Shown here piece by piece: positions 5,394 to 6,490 of a DNA stretch of 6,490 nucleotides. A program made the translations under genes and the position numbers. The DNA comes from Treponema sp. GTDB lineage: Bacteria; Spirochaetota; Spirochaetia; Treponematales; Breznakiellaceae. The notes beneath the pieces were generated by a model. It was not told where the DNA came from. It was given only the letters and a program-made list of their open reading frames with translations, and ran no database searches. The stretch is taken from positions 1 through 6,490 of the forward strand of contig JAISEA010000067.1 in NCBI GenBank assembly GCA_031264475.1. The letters are read 5' to 3'. Within the stretch, counting starts at the first letter, position 1. Every line of letters starts with the position of its first letter.

Positions 5394-6485
5394 ATGGTAG
5401 CTTATATCGCTCGGCGTTTGTTATTGATAATCCCGACTCTGTGGGCGATCATTACGATCAATTTTTTCGTCATACAGATAGCGCCGGGTGGGCCCGTGGA
5501 TCAGGCTATCGCTAATATGCAGGGCTTGGACGGTAATATGAGCCTTGAACGCATAGCAGGAACCAGAGGAGAAGGCGACGCGAGAGAGGCTGGCGTAAGA
5601 GGCGCGTCTACCTACCGTGGGTCCAGAGGGCTTGACCCAGAGGTTATCGCGGAAATCGAGAGGCGTTACGGCTTTGATAAGCCTGTCTGGGAGCGCTACC
5701 TGCTTATGTTGAAAAACTACGCTACCTTCAACTTCGGCGACAGTCTTTTCCGCGGTCGCTCCGTGTTAAAGCTCATCACGGAACGCTTGCCTGTTTCCGC
5801 CTCCCTTGGTCTCTGGTCAACGCTTATTATTTATCTGGCGTCTATCCCGCTTGGTATTCGCAAAGCCGTGAGAAACGGTACACGTTTCGATACATGGACA
5901 AGCGCCGCCGTCGTCTTCGGCAACGCTATTCCTTCATTTTTGCTCGCTATTCTGCTTGTCGTGTTGTTCTCCGGTGGTAGTTTCTTGCAAATCTTCCCTT
6001 TGAGGGGGCTTTTCTCCATAGACGCGGCGACGTTCAGTTTGGGGCATAAGATACTGGACTATTTCTGGCACCTGGTTCTCCCTATCGCGTCTATGGTCGT
6101 CGGCGGGTTCGCTAGTCTGACGATGCTTACAAAGAATTCATTCCTTGACGAGATCAGTAAGCAATACGTACTGACCGCCCGCGCAAAGGGGCTTTCTGAA
6201 AAGAAAATTCTGCTCCGCCATGTGTTCCGTAACGCTATGCTTATCATCATCGCGGGATTCCCGGCTGCGTTCATCTCTATGTTTTTCACCGGTTCCGTGT
6301 TGATCGAGGTGATTTTCTCTCTCGATGGTCTTGGTCTTTTGGGTTTTGAGTCCACGATGAATCGAGATTATCCGGTAATTTTCGCTACGCTCTATATATT
6401 CACGCTCATTGGTTTACTTTTATCGCTTTTAAGCGACTTAATGTACACGGTTATTGACCCACGTATTGACTTTGAGAGTCGGTAG
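5394..6485 (+). CDS. yejB: Oligopeptide / microcin C-type ABC transporter permease YejB
   Basis: This complete 363-residue inner-membrane permease belongs to the DppB/OppB superfamily. It opens with '[20 protein letters not shown]' and '[13 protein letters not shown]', typical of YejB. A long periplasmic loop (about 35-130) contains the YejB-like '[14 protein letters not shown]' and '[13 protein letters not shown]'. Hydrophobic segments are at about 9-30, 136-155, 170-192, 223-246, 280-308 and 327-353. The EAA loop that contacts the ATPase is '[22 protein letters not shown]' (258-281). In known systems YejB works with permease YejE, ATPase YejF and binding protein YejA to import peptides. The gene ends 5 bp before the window edge, so yejE/yejF may follow. 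No yejA is seen upstream; the acyltransferase gene occupies that place. Assignment to Yej rather than Dpp/Opp rests on the N-terminus and the loop motif. Confidence 0.9.
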   Translation: MVAYIARRLLLIIPTLWAIITINFFVIQIAPGGPVDQAIANMQGLDGNMSLERIAGTRGEGDAREAGVRGASTYRGSRGLDPEVIAEIERRYGFDKPVWERYLLMLKNYATFNFGDSLFRGRSVLKLITERLPVSASLGLWSTLIIYLASIPLGIRKAVRNGTRFDTWTSAAVVFGNAIPSFLLAILLVVLFSGGSFLQIFPLRGLFSIDAATFSLGHKILDYFWHLVLPIASMVVGGFASLTMLTKNSFLDEISKQYVLTARAKGLSEKKILLRHVFRNAMLIIIAGFPAAFISMFFTGSVLIEVIFSLDGLGLLGFESTMNRDYPVIFATLYIFTLIGLLLSLLSDLMYTVIDPRIDFESR

Positions 6486-6490
6486 GGAAT

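Overview
The window looks like chromosomal DNA of a bacterium, most plausibly a spirochaete of the Treponema group. That guess rests on a V-type (not F-type) ATPase B subunit, a YejB-type permease, and a C-terminal domain with the 'KGEKGPW..I...IIP' ending that I associate with spirochaete and Bacteroidetes hypothetical proteins. No 16S or other decisive marker is present, so the taxonomy is inference.

Layout. (1) 1-486, + strand: the 3' part of an uncharacterised gene that begins before the window. (2) 485-1045: no protein gene. It is filled with repeats: a modular palindromic array (about 485-930) whose best preserved parts recur 153 bp apart, followed by a G/C-rich structured element (copy A, 941-1050). 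(3) 1046-2203, - strand: argD, acetylornithine aminotransferase. (4) 2204-2595: divergent intergenic region with the argD promoter, a second G/C-rich element (copy B, 2290-2400), an inverted copy of the palindromic repeat (2446-2544) and a promoter for the next gene. (5) 2596-6485, + strand: three genes in probable operon order: V-type ATPase subunit B, a PlsC-like acyltransferase with a long C-terminal extension, and yejB, an oligopeptide/microcin C-type ABC permease.

The most interesting structure is around argD. The gene lies between two same-orientation copies of the G/C-rich element. These in turn lie between 99-bp imperfect inverted repeats (824-922 and 2446-2544, about 79 of 99 positions matching by hand count). 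The two G/C-rich copies keep their helices while changing their base pairs, which suggests selection on structure. The TAA of argD falls inside the conserved edge of copy A. At the same place in copy B, a short - strand reading frame also ends in TAA. No transposase or integrase is visible.

Functionally, argD belongs to arginine biosynthesis. The downstream genes are all envelope-associated (ion-pumping ATPase, lipid acylation, peptide import) but have no obvious single pathway in common. The B subunit is unusual in having no other V-ATPase subunit beside it on either side within the window.
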